Shown: in pieces, positions 27,020-54,000 of the stretch
How positions within the stretch are numbered: the first letter of the stretch is position 1
Layout: each line of letters starts with the position of its first letter
Notes under the pieces: generated by a model
What the model saw: only the letters and a program-made list of their open reading frames with translations
Told to the model about the DNA's origin: nothing
The model's database searches: none
Assembly (NCBI GenBank): GCA_037389465.1
Contig: JAZARR010000146.1
Location: 620,001-684,000 of the forward strand
Source: Baylisascaris procyonis
Taxonomy: Eukaryota; Nematoda; Chromadorea; Rhabditida; Ascarididae
DNA length: 64,000 nucleotides
Direction of reading: 5' to 3'
Program-made: the position numbers and the translations under genes

Positions 27020-27129
27020 ATGAAAACCTCAACAGGTGCAATTCCGGTGGATAACCGAGAATTTGCTGCCACGATCCGAAAGTTGACTCAAATTCGAAAC
27101 TTCACACTTCTTGGAAGGCCATTTTCAAG
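27020..27129 (+). CDS. candidate exon or small gene start, unknown protein
   Basis: ATG at 27020 opens 36 codons: MKTSTGAIPVDNREFAATIR, then KLTQIRNFTLLGRPFS, ending in phase 2 at AG|GTGAAG. Unspliced, it would stop four bases later (TGA). A TATAAAAGG lies about 20 bases upstream of the ATG, which is close for a promoter. A second frame continues downstream (27130-27312) and reads VKTSKGVEHVNITLEGHKSG, so a one-base error or an intron could join them. No family is recognised. Confidence 0.3.
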
Positions 27130-27312
27130 GTGAAGACGAGTAAAGGTGTTGAGCATGTGAATATAACTTTAGAAGGGCACAAGAGTGGAAGATTTAGGGC
27201 TTGTAAAACGGTTGCGACGATTTCGTTTACGATCCACTCTCTCTCCCTCCCTCCTCTCCCCCCAATAAAAAAAACACTTTTGAAGGTTCAACTTTCAAAC
27301 GGTCTTAAATGA

Positions 27313-30300
27313 ACTGAACGAATCAATTAACTGAAAGTTGGAAACCGATATAACGAATAGCAGCAGCTTTTGGAAACCCACCGTAAATGAAATATCGCAT
27401 ACATGGGTAACGGAAAGAAGATAGGCGCACAGTCGTCGAACTGACAGACAGACACGCAATCATCAGACAGACATATGCGTATATAGGCGTAGGCTGAGAT
27501 GGGCTGAAGTACATTAAGATATGAACACATAACTCATCATTGCGACATCTGCTTTCGCTTTGAAGGCAGTCTAATTTACTTCAAGTGCCTCGACGAGCAC
27601 AAAATGAAAGATTGAGGAAGAACGGACGATTGCTAACGCGATGTAATCTTTAACATTTTCATCGATTAAACCAACCGGTTCCAAAAATAACTATGGAAAA
27701 AACAACCACGTCAACAATAAAACGGTAATTGAAAGATGTTCGTTTTGCTAATGATTCGGGGTCAGATGAATTCATTTCAAACGAAAATTCTCTTTCTCCA
27801 CCTCTATCGGTTGTCGTTTCATCAAATTTATCCCACTAGCACGTCAAATATATCAAGACTAATTTGCTATTGGATTGCAGCCTTATAAGCAATTATTTTC
27901 AGCTTTTTTTACGCCTATTGATAACGTTTAATGTTGAGAGACGAAGGCGGAAGTAACAATTTAGAAATTGCGCAAACTATAGCATTAATTTTTCCTCACT
28001 TCATAAATATTTTACTCCTGCTAAATAATTACCATGCATCGATAGTTTTAAAACATCACAAATGACTTAAACTATTCTACTCGTTAAAAAAAATTACGCA
28101 ATTTATATAATTCACTTTTCTTCAGTAAATTTTATTAACAATCTGAAGGATTTGGTGTGTTATTAAAAATAATAATAATTATTATTATTATTACTATTAT
28201 TGTTATTATTATTATCATTATTATTATTACCAACAGTTCAGCCGAATGATTTCTTTCTTGCCAAAATTCGTTATCGAAGTAAACTATTCAACTTAGCTAA
28301 TTCTATTTAGAGCTTCTCAGAAAAGAGCTTTTTTCCGAACCTCGCAGCTTTATTGCTTTTATTTGTATAAATATAAATTAGATGTAGAGGTAAATTGTCT
28401 CAAAATTTTTGCAAACGTAATCAGAAAAGTTTGATGCGCTTGTGAAAATTTGGGAAGAACTGCGAGGAAAACAACGGATATATGCAAATAGTTGAATAGA
28501 ATTTTCACAATTTTTACACCAAATGTGGACTGGTTTTCGCTTTCCAAACGAATTCCAAAGCAAATAGATCGAAACGTCTATCCACTTCCTCCACTCCCTC
28601 ATCTTTGTTCCAAAGTTCCCGAGCTTGATAGCTATGTTTTAAATTTAACGTTGTCATTTATTACTAAGAAGAGCTTCCTTGCTTGACCACAAAATTTTTG
28701 AAAAGCGAATGCGTGAATGAGATACGATGGATTTCGCTAAAATATTTCACGATTGACACTGTGCTCGTTGCAAAGCTACTCTTTTGGGTGTTTTTTGTGA
28801 CCGGCTATTCTTGACCCTCTTCTCCTCTCCCTTCTCCTTCTCCGCTTTCCTATTCGCTTCAATGAAGCTTTTTTGCCCCAATGCTTAAAGACAAAACATG
28901 GGCAAATAAAATTTGAAGCACTTCTTCAGTCATCACTAGCTAGCATGTCGTTGGAAAAAGTCCTCACCAAGGTGATCACAAAGAAACAAAACGGTGCACA
29001 AATTTGCGCTTATCTTTTTCCAGTATGAAGGCTACTTAGAAGTGCTTTTTTCGAGGTTGCATAACATTAGGATCGATTTGATGGTTATAATCGAAATAGG
29101 AAAACACACATATATGAAATGAAGTGACGATTGAAGAGAGGGATGTATACTGCAACGATGCTGCGATATAGCCAACGATTCGGCTCGGTTGTTAGATTGG
29201 GCTCGATGAGTAGCGCTTCAAAACGAGCGTATAGAAAGCGGCAATGGTGGTACGCTGAAATCGGAGCATCAATTAGGTGGTGCACGAGTGGTGCACATAA
29301 AAAGTGAATCGACCGCAAGCAGCAAATGCTATTAGTTGAAGCGTAAAGCGAATCACATAAGATGAAGTACTCTTGCATTCGTAACGATCAACCGCGTGCA
29401 ATGTTTCACGTGTAAGAGTGCTTGTGTTGCTTGTCTACACCAAGCGGTGCCAATAAACTGCCCCAAATAGTGCCCTTTTCATAATTGTTTTCGAATCACC
29501 CACCCACTCATCTAGCGAGCCGCTATCGGCGCCCTTCGCATTCTTGTAATGATCGGCTCTATGCCATTTGTTAAAGCAGTCAATCTTAATGGCGAAACTG
29601 CAGCAACTTGTCAGTGAATTTGAACATGAAGGGTGAGAGAACTCAACTCAGGCTCAATCAAAAATTCAACTCTTGATCCACAGAGCTAATCCAAGCTCTC
29701 GACCGAAAAAACACTACGTTTGAGTGCAAATACGAAAAGCGATTATGCTATTCATTTCAAGAAATCAAGCAGAGATTTGATGGAACATAATGTCGAAAGA
29801 GACGATGTCCAAGATGCTTATTATGGTTGAGGAATATCGTTTGTGAATTAAGAATTAGAGTAACGGTGATGAATGATTAGGGCAATTGTGAGTGAAGCAA
29901 AACGCATAAATTGTTGAAATTTTATTTCCTATGACGAGCACTATTTCAACTTATTTACGATGCAAATAGCGTTAAATTATGAGAGAATTGTGCATCTGAA
30001 TCGGTTTTATAAACATCAGCGTGACGTTGGCATAATGTTTCACTCATAATATCTATATGCTTAAACGTATATCTTTTTAATCGGTTTGCCGAAAACATTT
30101 AAAAAAATTTCCTCAAGCAAGTGGGAAGAAAGAAATAGTGACAATAGCTGATCGAAGCTCGCAAGCAAAAATCACTTGAAGCTTAAAACGTTTCAAAAAT
30201 GCCGATCATCTACCAAACGAAATCATCAAGTATAAGCCAAATTCCAGTTGCGATTGAGAAAAAAACCGCTCGATCAATAGTCTGCGGTCGGTGAAAACCG

Positions 30301-30693
30301 ATCAAATTTTCATTGCCCAACCGAAATTCCGCTGAAAGTTATTTAGTGTAAGAGTGATGTGGAACGTTGTTTGATCAATACAGTCACACTTCACATAATT
30401 TCAGGAAAAAGTGTGGAATGCAGAACGGATTTAGTTCAGTAGTTTGATTATATTCCAACAAATAAATCTATCATCTCAAAAACAGGAATAAGCATGTACC
30501 CGTGGAAAATCACTCTCAGAAGATAATTTGAAATTCAAAGAGATTAACACTGTGAGAAAACATTGATAAGAAACCTTGGTCTCATAACGAATGAAAATTT
30601 CATTTTTCAATAATATTTTCTCTTTCTCTCAAAACTGTGTTTCACTATGCTACATCATACTTAAGTAATTAGAAATGGTGTGTTTTGTCCTTT
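27313..30693. other. no gene recognised
   Basis: Contains an (ATT)n microsatellite (28170-28230) and short open frames near 28360-28690 and 29085-29378. I see no conserved motif. Confidence 0.4.
28170..28230. repeat. (AAT)n / (ATT)n microsatellite, self-complementary
   Basis: AATAATAATAATT passes directly into ATT repeats with a few substitutions, so the array can also fold back on itself. Confidence 0.95.
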
Positions 30694-31240
30694 TTACATC
30701 TCCATCATGGATGTCGCCACTGTTGCCGCGAATTCGCCCATCTGGGATGCCTTTAGAACCTCAAATCTTAAATCTTCGTCTTCGAGAACGATTTCAGGAT
30801 GAGAATCGGATTCTGCCAGGATTTCCAATTAATGTGGAGCGTCGTTGACCATTCATCAATGCCATTCAGCTCGCATATTTAGCATTTCCGGTTTCGAGCC
30901 ATTTGTTTCTTTATTAGTTCCCAATTTCTGCTTGCATCCTTCCCAGAGCGTTCAAACTGCTCATTTATCAGTTCCTTTTCATATTTCCTCAACAAACTCG
31001 TAACTGAATTTCTGATATTATTGCGGTCTTTCAGGGGCAAACGTTTACTTTCAAGAAATGATTTCTTTTTTTGCGTCCAGTTTCTTCATTCCAAGAGTAT
31101 ACAGTTCCCACATTTTTGCTACCTGAGGATAATAGGATTATTAGTACTCTGCTCTCTACGGTACTGCTGAAAGCCCTTGGGACCTCTTCACGGGACATAG
31201 CACGGCTTCGTTTAAATCGCTTTGCTAAATCTTGAGGTGA
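30694..31240 (-). mobile_element. decayed LINE-like segment (region just before the reverse transcriptase domain)
   Basis: The minus strand shows a broken but continuous coding signal. One frame reads VAKMWELYTLGMKKLDAKK; after a run of seven A (31066-31072) the signal continues one frame over as FLESKRLPLKDRNNIRNSV, LLRKYEKELINEQFERSG and RNWELIKKQMARNRK, then stops. A third frame reads HPEIVLEDEDLRFEVLKASQ up to TAA at 30694. The arrangement of basic helical repeats, then an SRNWELIKK-type helix, then a PEI segment resembles the linker between endonuclease and reverse transcriptase in RTE/CR1-type LINEs. I see no polymerase motif. A decayed host exon is the alternative. Confidence 0.4.
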
Positions 31241-31867
31241 AAATTTCCCATTCTTACTTTATCGAAATATGTGCTAAAAATCTCGAAGATGAATTCCTTT
31301 CGGTCCCTAACATCGAAGTATGAATGAAAGAGGATCTTTTGCTTTAGAAGATTTGCTTTATTTTTTCATAAATTGGAATGTGGCTGACAGCTTGACGTTT
31401 CTGCTTAGTAATTAAATATTCTATGGGAATGCAAACATCGATTGTTCGTGATAACATTACTGACATTCTCTAATAGTTTTATAGTTTCTTGGAAATTTAA
31501 ATATTCGTGAAGCAATGAACGTTCATTGTTAACATCGATGAGAATTCGTCTTTCGACGTTAGAGCATTTATTAATAAAAACATTGTTTCAGTATTATTTT
31601 ACACAATAATTTTGGTCATTGGTGACCTAAAGAATGCAGTATATTACTTCAAATTACTTCAACGATGCAATTCAACACTTTTGCTTTTTTGATTTTTTTC
31701 ATCCGAACGACGAAACCTATGCCCTCTTAACAATCCAGGAAAACATTATCTATGTCTTATTCGATTACGTGAAAGGGAGAGTTAACTTTGAACCACCCTT
31801 GACAACTTCCAAACATATCTGCTTCATAAACTTTTGCATTCTCCGCCTTCACCAAACAATAAGGCAT

Positions 31868-31920
<53 letters not shown>

Positions 31921-33384
31921 CTTAAAATTCGAAATTTCAGGCATCTATATGTAAAACATGAAAAAACTATCAACTCTATCTTAATGCAAACATTAGAAGC
32001 ACAGTATAGTGTGAATAAATTAAAGAAAATAAGTGAAGCAAACCTATTGTGAGCGACAAAACGTGAGAAGCGCTTTCACTGTAAACGAGAATACAAAATG
32101 CTTGCACCGGTCAAAATGATTTATAGACGAACAGTCTCAGCATATTCTCGCATCACTGCTTCCCTCCTCTTACCTATCCATTTATATCTCAGTTCTTCCT
32201 ATGCAATATCTTTTTGAAAGTGGACAAATTCCATTAAATTCCGTCAAAATCGCAATTATTTTCTGGTCATAGTTCCAAATTTCAAATGTTACATCATACT
32301 GGGTGTTGTGCCAACAAAGTGTTGCTGGATGGAAGTCTGAAAAGCACCAAGAATACTGTTCTAATCAAAAGTTGCCAATCGGTAACCGACCAAAAAAAAT
32401 TCGATAATTCGGTTGAAACCAAATGCGTTTCAAAAATTTTAATCAGTTACGGACCAAAGGTATTCATTGAAAACCGAATTTCTATTGCAGCCGGAAAGGA
32501 AGCGGAAATAAATCAAACCAAGTTTGGAAAAGTACAAACGGACCAAAGTTTCGATCCCCGACCAGAACTCGCTCATTAGCATCACTAAGAGAAACGGCAT
32601 AGATCGACGCACAGCGACGCGTCGCCTTAGAGCAATCGCTTCAAGGAAGTTTTCAGAAGTGATTTCGCTTTCGTAGCTATAAAATAATTTCTAGACAGCG
32701 ACGCATCACTGATGGTGTGCTAGAAGAGCATGCGCATCGATGCAAATGCAATCTTGAAACGAGATAGCCTGTGGCGTTCTTCACAATGACGTCTTGCCTT
32801 AGGCCACTTGTCAGGCGACAAGGACTAGCGAGACGAAACTGGATATCTACGAATTGAGTGGCCGGGTTCATTAAGCAGCTGCGGGCGTCACTAAATGCTA
32901 TATTCACTGCAGCTACCCGATTCAATATACGTCTATTGCAGCTCAGTGCCCCTCTTCTGCAAACATCACTGTTACCATCGAATATTAGATGCTGAAATAT
33001 GCGCATTTTATCAACTCTCTTATAAATACTAAATTAAATGGAATAAGCTGATTTTCTGCAAGCAAACTATGCCGAGCGATTCAATGAAAAAAAAGTTCGT
33101 TTAACTTGCTCGCATACTTACTAAAACTTATTAGCTTGCTTGAATCATTGTTAAACAAATGTGCTACAAGAACCGTTTTTTTCAAATCATTCCTCTAAAT
33201 GTACAATACATATAGCTTAGAGAACAAATACTCAACTCAGAGTCAGTGACCATGCTGTGGGTGGATTTTTTGAGCAAATGAGCCCTCTTTCTTCTCAAAA
33301 TGCAACCAAACTCATTTGACTTTTTATTTTGAACGGCATGAAGAGATCATGTTACGGATGGGCCTTTCAACATTTTTGCAAAAA
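31241..33384. other. no gene defended; one long (AT)n array and two open frames
   Basis: Contains (AT)24 at 31871-31919. A 97-codon plus frame at 32286-32579 and a 109-codon minus frame at 32677-33006 are open, the latter in a small GC-richer island with five cysteines. No homology is recognised and no splice signals could be matched. Confidence 0.35.
31871..31919. repeat. (AT)n microsatellite, about 24 units
   Basis: Uninterrupted alternating AT over 49 bases. Confidence 0.98.
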
Positions 33385-33545
33385 TGGTTTTTAAGCCTTA
33401 ATAAGCACTTCACCACTCATCTTTCTCCCAGATTACACAGCATTTGGTCGAGCCTTGAAAGAGAAAGAACTTGTGGATCTTTCAGGGACAAATCAAGGTA
33501 GAGGGGCAACAAAGGGCCCAAAACCCTTGCAAAGCACTCAGCAAC
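33385..33545 (+). repeat. LTR-like dispersed repeat, copy 3 (3 prime fragment)
   Basis: Matches only the right part of the family: GATTACAC-G-AT-TGGTCGAGCC, GAAAG-GAA, TTCAG-G-CAAAT-AAGG, GGGCCC and CTCAGCA. It lies about 75 bases beyond the poly(A) signal of the convergent SEC14L1-like gene. Confidence 0.55.
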
Positions 33546-33620
33546 ACCAAACAAGAATCCTCCTTCGTGAGAAATGCACGCAGCCCTTGTACGAGAGATG
33601 AATCCCATTAAAATAGTCTG

Positions 33621-33626
33621 TTTATT
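33621..33626 (-). promoter_or_regulatory. poly(A) signal AATAAA of the SEC14L1-like gene
   Basis: AATAAA on the minus strand, 32 bases after the TGA at 33658. Cleavage would fall near 33600-33610, giving a very short 3 prime UTR that ends before the LTR-like fragment at 33385-33545. Confidence 0.6.
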
Positions 33627-33657
33627 TGAAAGGAAACCATACATTCATCAGATATCA

Positions 33658-47975
<14,318 letters not shown>

Positions 47976-48020
47976 CGCTCCAATTACCTAAAATATCGCT
48001 CAATTACCTAAAATATTGCA
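47976..48020 (-). promoter_or_regulatory. acceptor-like TTTTAG site in a 20-bp tandem duplication, upstream of the SEC14L1-like ATG
   Basis: The minus strand reads ATATTTTAG|GTAATTGGAGCG ATG, which would leave a 12-base 5 prime UTR. A spliced-leader (trans-splice) acceptor is one reading; the acceptor of an upstream non-coding exon is another. The unit 47981-48000 is repeated at 48001-48020 with only its last few bases changed, so the acceptor is present twice. Site function is inference. Confidence 0.45.
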
Positions 48021-51000
48021 TCTTCACCGATTAAAGCAACATAAAGCGAGTCTTAAAAATTGTGCCGAACGGCTCATTTAACAACACAAAGTTTTAGATA
48101 GGTCGGTGAAAAGAGAAAAACCGGTTCTTAGAGATCAACAACGAGTAATTTAAAACAGACATGTGAGGATTGCGAAAAAAAAAACATTTCAAATGTTCTC
48201 TTCGATTTTTCTCGTAGACTTCATCATGAATTTACTTGCCACTAAATTTGCTTCTTTTAAATTCCGCTTGAACTCAACAATACTTTCTTTTCTACTTCAT
48301 ACTTCCCTCTTTTAGTTATCCTTTGCAATTCTCTTCGATATTTTATTGATAACACTATGATAAAGCTACTGTACAAAAAAAAACTTTCAAACCAACGACA
48401 ATTTCCACCATGGTCATACACCCAAATAGGCACTTGTCCAACATGTGACCGATACACAACAAGTAATGTTGAAGTGGGAAGAACTCAAAAAACGGCTCCA
48501 ACGCTCCAAGGGGGCACCATTTGGTTTTTTTTCTTTGTTAGAAAAACAGCGCGTACGTTAAAAAAATGGCGGATCTAAACGGTGTAAACAAAATGAAGGT
48601 ATCAAACCTTATAAAGGAGAAACAAAAAGTCGGCAAAAATATATCGATTGCTTCGGAAAATTGACGGATACTCGATTCAAAAGTGAGAGAATGTGGTGCG
48701 TATCCGAGGGAAGTTATTGAGAATGTTGATTTTTGCAGCGATTATTTCCACTCAGTTAAAATATTCTAGCATATGAGATTTGTTGATGAGTTCATGAATT
48801 TAGTATATCAATACGCTATATTAAGAGATTCTTTGCGCCAATCGAATGTGTCATTTCTATTCGAAAATTGGCTTCTAATAATTTTAACACTCAAAAATGG
48901 ACCCAACCTTAATAGAAGAGATGTTCAAACAACCGCAAATACAAGAAACACATTTAGTACAACCAAAGAAAGCCACGTTTAACGCAACATACGCATAAGC
49001 TTAATGCATCCATAACGAACAGCGAACCGAGTTGTATGTGCGTGCTAGTACGCATCAGTACCGTAATCCGCATTACGTTGAAACTCATTTAGTGCTAGGA
49101 GAAGACGTTACGTTACGTCCAACTTATTTACGCGTTGTGTAAAGGCATGTTTTTTCTTCAGGTAGGTGGATTTACAATGGGAATAGATGTTAAGGTGCAC
49201 ATTTCCAAGTGAATTTCAGTATGGTCTCCGAAAGCAAGCGATCGCTTTGCACAGTATGTGATGTTTGGGAAATTGCCCCATCGTTTCACGACTTCTGAAA
49301 GGTGTCAACCACCAGCACAAACAGTTATCGTGCAGTTAGTATAGTTACTGAAATTAGAAAGGTATGATATCACTGGATCTTTGCCAAAGCGGATAGTCAC
49401 CTTCCTTGTTGAACGAACGTTCATAGTTAAGCTTGGCAATTTTTCATCAGATGCCTAAATAACGGTGAGTTGGACCTCAGAAGTAGCGTGTTAAGACCGC
49501 ATCTTTTCACGAATGACCTAAATGACATCTCAAGTAGTATGACAGTTATGTTCAGGCTACTTCATTGTTTGTGAATCATTTCAACGTTTATTGTACTCTA
49601 AATGATGCAGGTGATGACTGTTTGTGTTATAAAAAGAAATTACAGTTTTCAATCAGCGTTCGAGAAAAAAAAAAATGATAGTTCCCATTGAAAAGTACCA
49701 TGTTCCATATGTAAAAAATTTTCACCATGAACACTGCCCGAAAATAATTAGCAGCAAATAGAAATGATGGTATATGCGATTTTACCGTAAGATTCTCTCC
49801 AAATATGCGCAAAGAATTTATAACGTTCACAAATTCTTCCTAATGAAGTATTTAATGTTGTCGAATTGCGAATTGAAAACTTTTGCAGTTATAAACATTT
49901 TCACCACCAATGTAACGTTTTAGCGTCGTATATTTGAGTATTGTTCGATGTATGGCCAACTTATAGAGTATTACCTTTCAATTACGATTGTCAGATATTA
50001 TTTATGAGATAAATTGCATTAAAAATTTGCACTTCTTTGCTTCTTTGAGCTTTGAATAGGAAAGGGCGATGAGAGGAACGTGGTCACCTGTATCCCATCT
50101 TGCATGTATGTACATCTATCATTTCGTCCTTCGCATTTGATCCATCTCAAAATGAAACTGTTGATCAAAACGCCCTCTTTGTATCTTCTTTAAAATCTGA
50201 TGTCAGGTTCCATTTCAAAATTGTTAAGGATCTGTCTGAAATTTCCCTCGAGCATTCGTTCGCCGATATACCTTCAAGAGAACGTTAAACTCATAATCAC
50301 CTACTAGAGGCCAGCTTATGTTCTTGTGTTCAAATATAATAGAGTCATAAAAGTGTGCAGTAAAACAACTTTCGAGATTGCAGTGTGATAGAGTTTCAAC
50401 TTATCGTAGTCATCTTCAGCAGTTCAACCTTCTCATTACGGCCGATCTCATCTTCTGCGTTGTCATGCATTACAGTAATTCGTCGTATTGCATTCACGTT
50501 TCAACTTATCGGTTATACTGTATGCTGTGATTGGTTATACTGTAAGTTGATCTGTAAGCTGATCAGTGCATCGTCATTTTGCATCTGATATGTTGCAGTT
50601 TATTGCCCATACAATGCGATGAAGTTCTTTCACTTTTTTTTAGCTTTTATCAGTGTTCTTTCATTTTTATTTGTTTTATCATCAATTTTATGTTTCGTTA
50701 TCATGTGTTTTTCCTTGAAGTATCGTTCTATGTCTTTTAACATTTCATATTGCTTTGTTCAGTTTCTTTTATTTCTTTAAATAAAATTTCTTTGTCCTCT
50801 TCGCTAATTGGAAATATCTTTTTCACGAAGCACCCACCTATGTAATCGAGCAATACTCTATCATTGACATTCACGCATTTGTCCAATCAACATTCAGTTT
50901 TACGTTACTAGATTGAGAGTTTTTATTCGGGAATCTAAATTTAAAAACACCTAATCTAGTGGTGTATTTTGGGTAGCATAATTTAGGTAAACTCTAGGAA

Positions 51001-54000
51001 AAGTAATAAGCCTTAAACGCTCGTGGACTTTCTCCAGCAGTATGGTATCAGAAGTCAACTAGAAGGGACCACACAAGGTACAACATTTTGAAATGGGTTA
51101 GCTTTGAGCCACTAAAGCATTCCAATAATATTCAGCACATCTATGCTGTAAAAAGCCGGAAATGCAGCTTGCAATTTTGGAATGTGGTCAGATTATTCTC
51201 GCAAGGAAAAATACATTTTTTTGGGGAATATGGATCTATCGCTGCATTGTTTTTTTTCGGAATGTTTACTAACAGCCATAACGTCGCTACCATAAGAAGT
51301 TCTTTTAGTTATCCTTTACGCTATTCTAAGATGCCCACTTTTCGCTCTTGCTACATTTCACGTGCAAGTCGCTCGTCATGGTTGATCTACTTATGCGCGG
51401 AACCGTGAAACCTGGATTCGTCGGATGCCTTCGATGGCTTGATGGAAGTAGTGGTGGGAGTGGAAGTAGGATTATTTCCTATCTTCCTCGGCGAGTGACA
51501 GAATTTTGGACTGCAAAGAAATAATGTTGAATTCAAACTAGATGAAAATTTCAAGAAAAAAGTAGCATAACTTTCAACGGCAAAAACAAGCTGGCACTAA
51601 CACTGCGCCACTCATTGACTTTTTTTGCATTTAACTGTGTGTGTGCAGACGTTCCAACTCTTCCAGTGATCTGTGAATAGAACTCCAACTGAGTGAGGAG
51701 GTATGCCGAAAGGAAAGTATATACCGGAATGTTCTGGTGAGCTTTCCGCCAGGTTTCCACAAGAATTTTTGCTAGACCTTTGCCGTGTTCCGGCAACCAT
51801 ACATACTCCGGGAGCGGAAAGTGTAACAGAATACTTTGGTGAGCGAACATTTTTCGAGCATTTGCAACTTCCGCTATATTTCATGCTGCCAGCAAATATT
51901 GCTATGCTTTCTGCATTAGTAAGATGCATTAGCTTATTAAAATTTAAAAATTAAAAAAAAAAGAATTTTCACTGCAATAACATTCGGCATTGCAAAGTTT
52001 CGAGTCATATAAGATGATTAATGTGTTGCCGCGCAGTATGAAGAGTCACTTGTTTTACGAGGAGAGCTGCTGTAACAAAAAAAAAAAAAAAGAAACAATT
52101 TCATTATTCGTATTGAGAATTGCTTGTTTTATTTACCGATTTGCTCGTTTATTTTTCTCTTCCTTCATTTCGATGCTTTCTTCAATGCACTCTTCCTTCA
52201 TTTCGATCACTGCGTTGATAGTTTTCTTTGCATTTTGTGAAAAAACATTTTTTTCCGCTATTACTATTATTATTATAATATTATTATTATGCTAGTACTA
52301 TTAAAATATTATTTATACTAATACTGCAAACAGCTTTACTTGATAAGCTTGTCAATGATATTGGGAACGAATGTGCTGTGCAGATTGTTCACACCGTTAT
52401 CCTGATGTCTCAAAGGAATACGATCTCAAAGGAAGATAGCTTACTTTCCTCAGTTGCCTCAATGAGGATCAACATCCACAACGGTGATTTTTAAATACAA
52501 CTTTCAAATCATCGCGAGAAATTCTAAAACGAAATTCAAAAACTGCCACATTTTGAGCAATGAGATGTTGTATTCATTTGGGGCAATTCCGCTCATATGT
52601 ATTCGTTCAAAGAGTGGCATCTGTGACCATCATGTATCATAGCCTCACGCTTGGGTAGTTCACTGTGTCAATTGATGTCTGCGAAGATGATGCATCACAT
52701 TTGTTATTTAGCTGTTTTTTATAGAATTTGCAAGCTTTTCAATGCGTCAATAAAACAAAAATACTTAACTGTTTTTGAACGTTGCAAATGAGATTTCTTC
52801 CTTTCAATTGTGCAAAAAATAGCGAATTATTTGTGCAGCGTCGATTCTTCTACCTCTCAAAATATTCAATTAGCAAAGCTCATCTTATAGTGATCAGTGC
52901 AAGAAAACGGCAATTTCTATTGTTCAATTGTTCGACCGCCGATCTCCTGTTACACACTAATGGCGATCGAACATTTAAGTCTCTTCAGTTGCATCTAGGG
53001 AATTTGAAGTGTTTGATATGTATCCATTGGTGTGGGTCTCGAACCTTTCTGGGCGGCAAGCGAAATGGAGAAGAGGAGAACAGAAACGCCGCAGGAGTTG
53101 TTATTTGAAGACGTTTTTGAAGATGAGTTCGAGTAATTCAGGTTTTCTGAATAAAGATAAAGTTGAAGCGCTCAGTCGTTCGGTAATGTTCAGCGTTCAC
53201 AGATCGACCCTTAAACAGTTGAACAATAATGTTGATAAATATAACCATTCCTGGCAAAGCACGTTTAAAATTTCAAATCCTTTTCGTTGAAAGTGATGTT
53301 AGATGACTGACAAAATAGTGGACGCAAATTTAAGTTGGTTTTGAATTTTCGCCGAAAATAACTAGTTACGAATTTTCCAAATGTTTAAGAGGCGTGGTGG
53401 GTGAAGAAAAAGAGGAGAGAAGCTCGGGGCACGACATGTATGATGTGCCTACGAGGACCTAGTAGATAGGTGCAGCAAAGAAACGAGTCAAAATGGTACT
53501 TGCGAGTGGTCGAATGGGAATTGCGAGCGCGTTGTAGGTGGCTAATGCGAGCAACTGCTAGCCAGTGTTGTTTTCTCATATTGCTGCTAACTACGACGCA
53601 TTGCACTGAGTGACCGCTGGCCAGCGTGCATTTCGACGCATTTCCAACCTCCTGCTCTGTGAGATGTTGCAAAAAAACGTTGTTGTATTGCTAACTATAA
53701 GGTGTGCTCGGTTGCCTTATTTAACGAGAAAATTTTGTGCAAAAATTATGTTCCATTCGTTTGTAACCGATTTATGCAATTGTTGATCGTCGTTTTCGTG
53801 GATAGGCATGCACTTTTTAATTCATTGCTCTTTGAACGAAGTTTTTTCACATTTCCGCTCATGTTTGATTGTCCGACTTGAACAAGTGCGGATATTGTAG
53901 CTGTAGGCACTTCGGACATTCCATGCTCCAATACTAATCCTAAAGAGCCTTATGGTTTTCCCTTGCATTTGAACTGTCCTTCGATCGTAAGGAGGCCCTG

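Noticed and set aside
28170..28230. Self-complementary AAT/ATT run considered as a functional hairpin
   Set aside because: Explained as microsatellite expansion. The fold-back is a by-product of the repeat unit.
31634..31954. 106-codon plus-strand open frame
   Set aside because: Its last third is the (AT)24 array read as alternating tyrosine and isoleucine.
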